This document shows, in pieces, positions 5,310-6,041 of a DNA stretch of 6,041 nt. The translations under genes were made by a program, and so were the position numbers. This DNA is from Sulfurovum sp. (GTDB taxonomy: Bacteria > Campylobacterota > Campylobacteria > Campylobacterales > Sulfurovaceae), in NCBI GenBank assembly GCA_027066595.1, contig JAMONG010000263.1, positions 1-6,041 of the forward strand, written 5' to 3'. Each line of letters starts with the position of its first letter. Within the stretch, counting starts at the first letter, position 1. Under the pieces are notes generated by a model, which saw only the letters and a list, made by a program, of their open reading frames with translations, made no database searches and was not told the origin of the DNA.

Positions 5310-5675
5310 ATGAATGAAATAGAAAAAAACAACTTTACCTTACAAAACATCAAAGAGAAGGGTTCTAGCCTATTACAAAGTGCTGGTAGTTTTTTAGACA
5401 ATGCTATAGGCATTTTTAAAAAAGATGAATCTACCATGACCACAGAAGAGAAGATAGAAAAGCAACACATGCTTAACTTTATCTATGGTATGGGAGCGGG
5501 CATTGTTATCTACCATTTTCTTATAGGTGCAGTGCTTCTTCTAGGTATCATCTGGTTTTACAATTTGTCCTTGAAAAAAACAAAAACCATCATGGAAGAA
5601 AACAAACCCAAAAAACGTACCTATAAAAAACGTAAAACTACCACAGATACCTCAGTAAAAGAGCAAGAGAGTTAA
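5310..5675 (+). CDS. Single-span membrane protein with basic C-terminal tail, function unknown
   Basis: This 121-residue protein has an N-terminal stretch that looks amphipathic (about residues 9-37, LQNIKEKGSSLLQSAGSFLDNAIG), an acidic linker (39-51), one long membrane segment (about 55-86), and a Lys/Arg/Thr-rich tail (about 89-113) that should lie in the cytoplasm and could touch nucleic acid or anionic lipid. I recognise no family. There is no ribosome-binding sequence before the ATG at 5310, and the promoter -10 ends six bases upstream, so translation is probably from a leaderless mRNA. The next in-frame Met (residue 43) would remove the amphipathic region. The gene ends 51 bases before pdxJ, which has its own promoter, though readthrough is possible. 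Confidence 0.78.
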   Translation: MNEIEKNNFTLQNIKEKGSSLLQSAGSFLDNAIGIFKKDESTMTTEEKIEKQHMLNFIYGMGAGIVIYHFLIGAVLLLGIIWFYNLSLKKTKTIMEENKPKKRTYKKRKTTTDTSVKEQES

Positions 5676-5684
5676 TACTCTTTT

Positions 5685-5693
5685 TGTTATAAT
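5685..5693 (+). promoter_or_regulatory. Extended -10 promoter of pdxJ
   Basis: TGTTATAAT after a run of five Ts, beginning ten bases after the stop of the preceding gene. It predicts transcription from about 5700 and a leader of about 27 bases carrying the pdxJ ribosome site. It is identical to the promoter before 5310. Confidence 0.75.
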
Positions 5694-5710
5694 CAAAACC
5701 AATCATATTT

Positions 5711-5717
5711 AAGGGAG
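5711..5717 (+). promoter_or_regulatory. pdxJ ribosome binding site
   Basis: AAGGGAG, nine bases before the ATG at 5727, is a strong Shine-Dalgarno match and fixes the pdxJ start. It contrasts with the absence of any such site before the 5310 gene under the same promoter type. Confidence 0.8.
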
Positions 5718-5726
5718 TCTATCATC

Positions 5727-6041
5727 ATGCTACTTGGAGTTAACATAGACCACATCGCCGTACTAAGAGAAGCTAGAAAAGTAGCAGACCCAGACCCACT
5801 AGATGCATTAAGTATCTGTAAACGTGCAGGAGCTGACCAGATAACCATACACCTCCGAGAAGACCGACGTCATATTCAAGACATGGATGCTAAGAACATC
5901 ATAGAACTGTCAAGTTTACCTGTCAACCTAGAGTGTGCTACGGAACCCAGCATGATAGACATTGCTTGTGAGCTTAGACCTCACCGTGTCACCCTCGTAC
6001 CTGAAAAACGTGAAGAAGTAACCACAGAGGGTGGACTAGCT
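5727..6041 (+). CDS. pdxJ: Pyridoxine 5'-phosphate synthase, 5' part
   Basis: PdxJ condenses 1-deoxy-D-xylulose 5-phosphate with the 3-amino-2-oxopropyl phosphate product of PdxA to make pyridoxine 5'-phosphate, in the DXP-dependent vitamin B6 pathway. The first 105 codons are present and the gene runs off the right edge. The translation begins MLLGVNIDHIAVLREAR and contains the family signatures ITIHLREDRRHI (about residues 39-50) and LVPEKREEVTTEGGL (about 90-104), including the conserved phosphate- and substrate-site His, Arg and Glu residues. The TIM-barrel protein is usually about 240-260 residues, so somewhat less than half is here. In Campylobacterota pdxA commonly follows; it would lie outside this window. 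Confidence 0.96.
   Translation, partial: MLLGVNIDHIAVLREARKVADPDPLDALSICKRAGADQITIHLREDRRHIQDMDAKNIIELSSLPVNLECATEPSMIDIACELRPHRVTLVPEKREEVTTEGGLA

Overview
The window looks like ordinary chromosome of a Campylobacterota (epsilonproteobacterial) species, most likely a free-living sulfur-oxidising lineage close to Sulfurovum or Sulfurimonas. This rests on protein character (ArgG, PdxJ, an M3 oligopeptidase), low-to-moderate GC, AAGGA-type ribosome sites and T-rich extended -10 promoters (TGTTATAAT). The genus is inferred, not shown.

Layout, left to right. (1) Bases 3-1157 are the 3' part of an M3-family zinc oligopeptidase (OpdA/PrlC type), followed 11 bases later by a small multi-pass membrane protein (1169-1684), probably in one operon. 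(2) A 239-base gap holds a highly structured inverted-repeat region (1710-1815) and a likely promoter. (3) An AT-rich gene (1924-2445) encodes a predicted secreted MORN-like/YwqK-type repeat protein; a palindromic hairpin follows it. (4) argG (argininosuccinate synthase, minus strand, 2501-3877) has an unusual C-terminal tail of about 55 residues. (5) The divergent intergenic region (3878-4039) carries a perfect 7-bp dyad over the probable argG -10 and a tandem repeat upstream of the next gene. (6) A second AT-rich gene (4040-4534) encodes a small exported lipocalin-like protein of unknown role. (7) The convergent gap after it holds two back-to-back hairpins. (8) A DUF1566/Lcl-type lipoprotein lies on the minus strand (4662-5177). 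(9) A single-span membrane protein with a Lys/Arg-rich tail (5310-5675) appears to be made from a leaderless mRNA. (10) The 5' part of pdxJ (5727-6041, cut by the window edge) follows, with its own promoter.

The genes do not form one pathway. argG (arginine synthesis), pdxJ (vitamin B6 synthesis) and the peptidase (peptide turnover) are housekeeping. Between them lie small, AT-rich, probably exported proteins that look like accessory insertions.

The most interesting structure is a family of three 28-base palindromes (2463-2490, 4549-4576, 4610-4637). They share the pattern CTYGTT, 7 variable bases, a TCCY loop, and an 11-base return arm that re-pairs with its own variable bases. This resembles REP-type or RAYT-mobilised elements, although no transposase is in the window. 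I see no defence system, CRISPR array, tRNA or rRNA gene, or complete mobile element.
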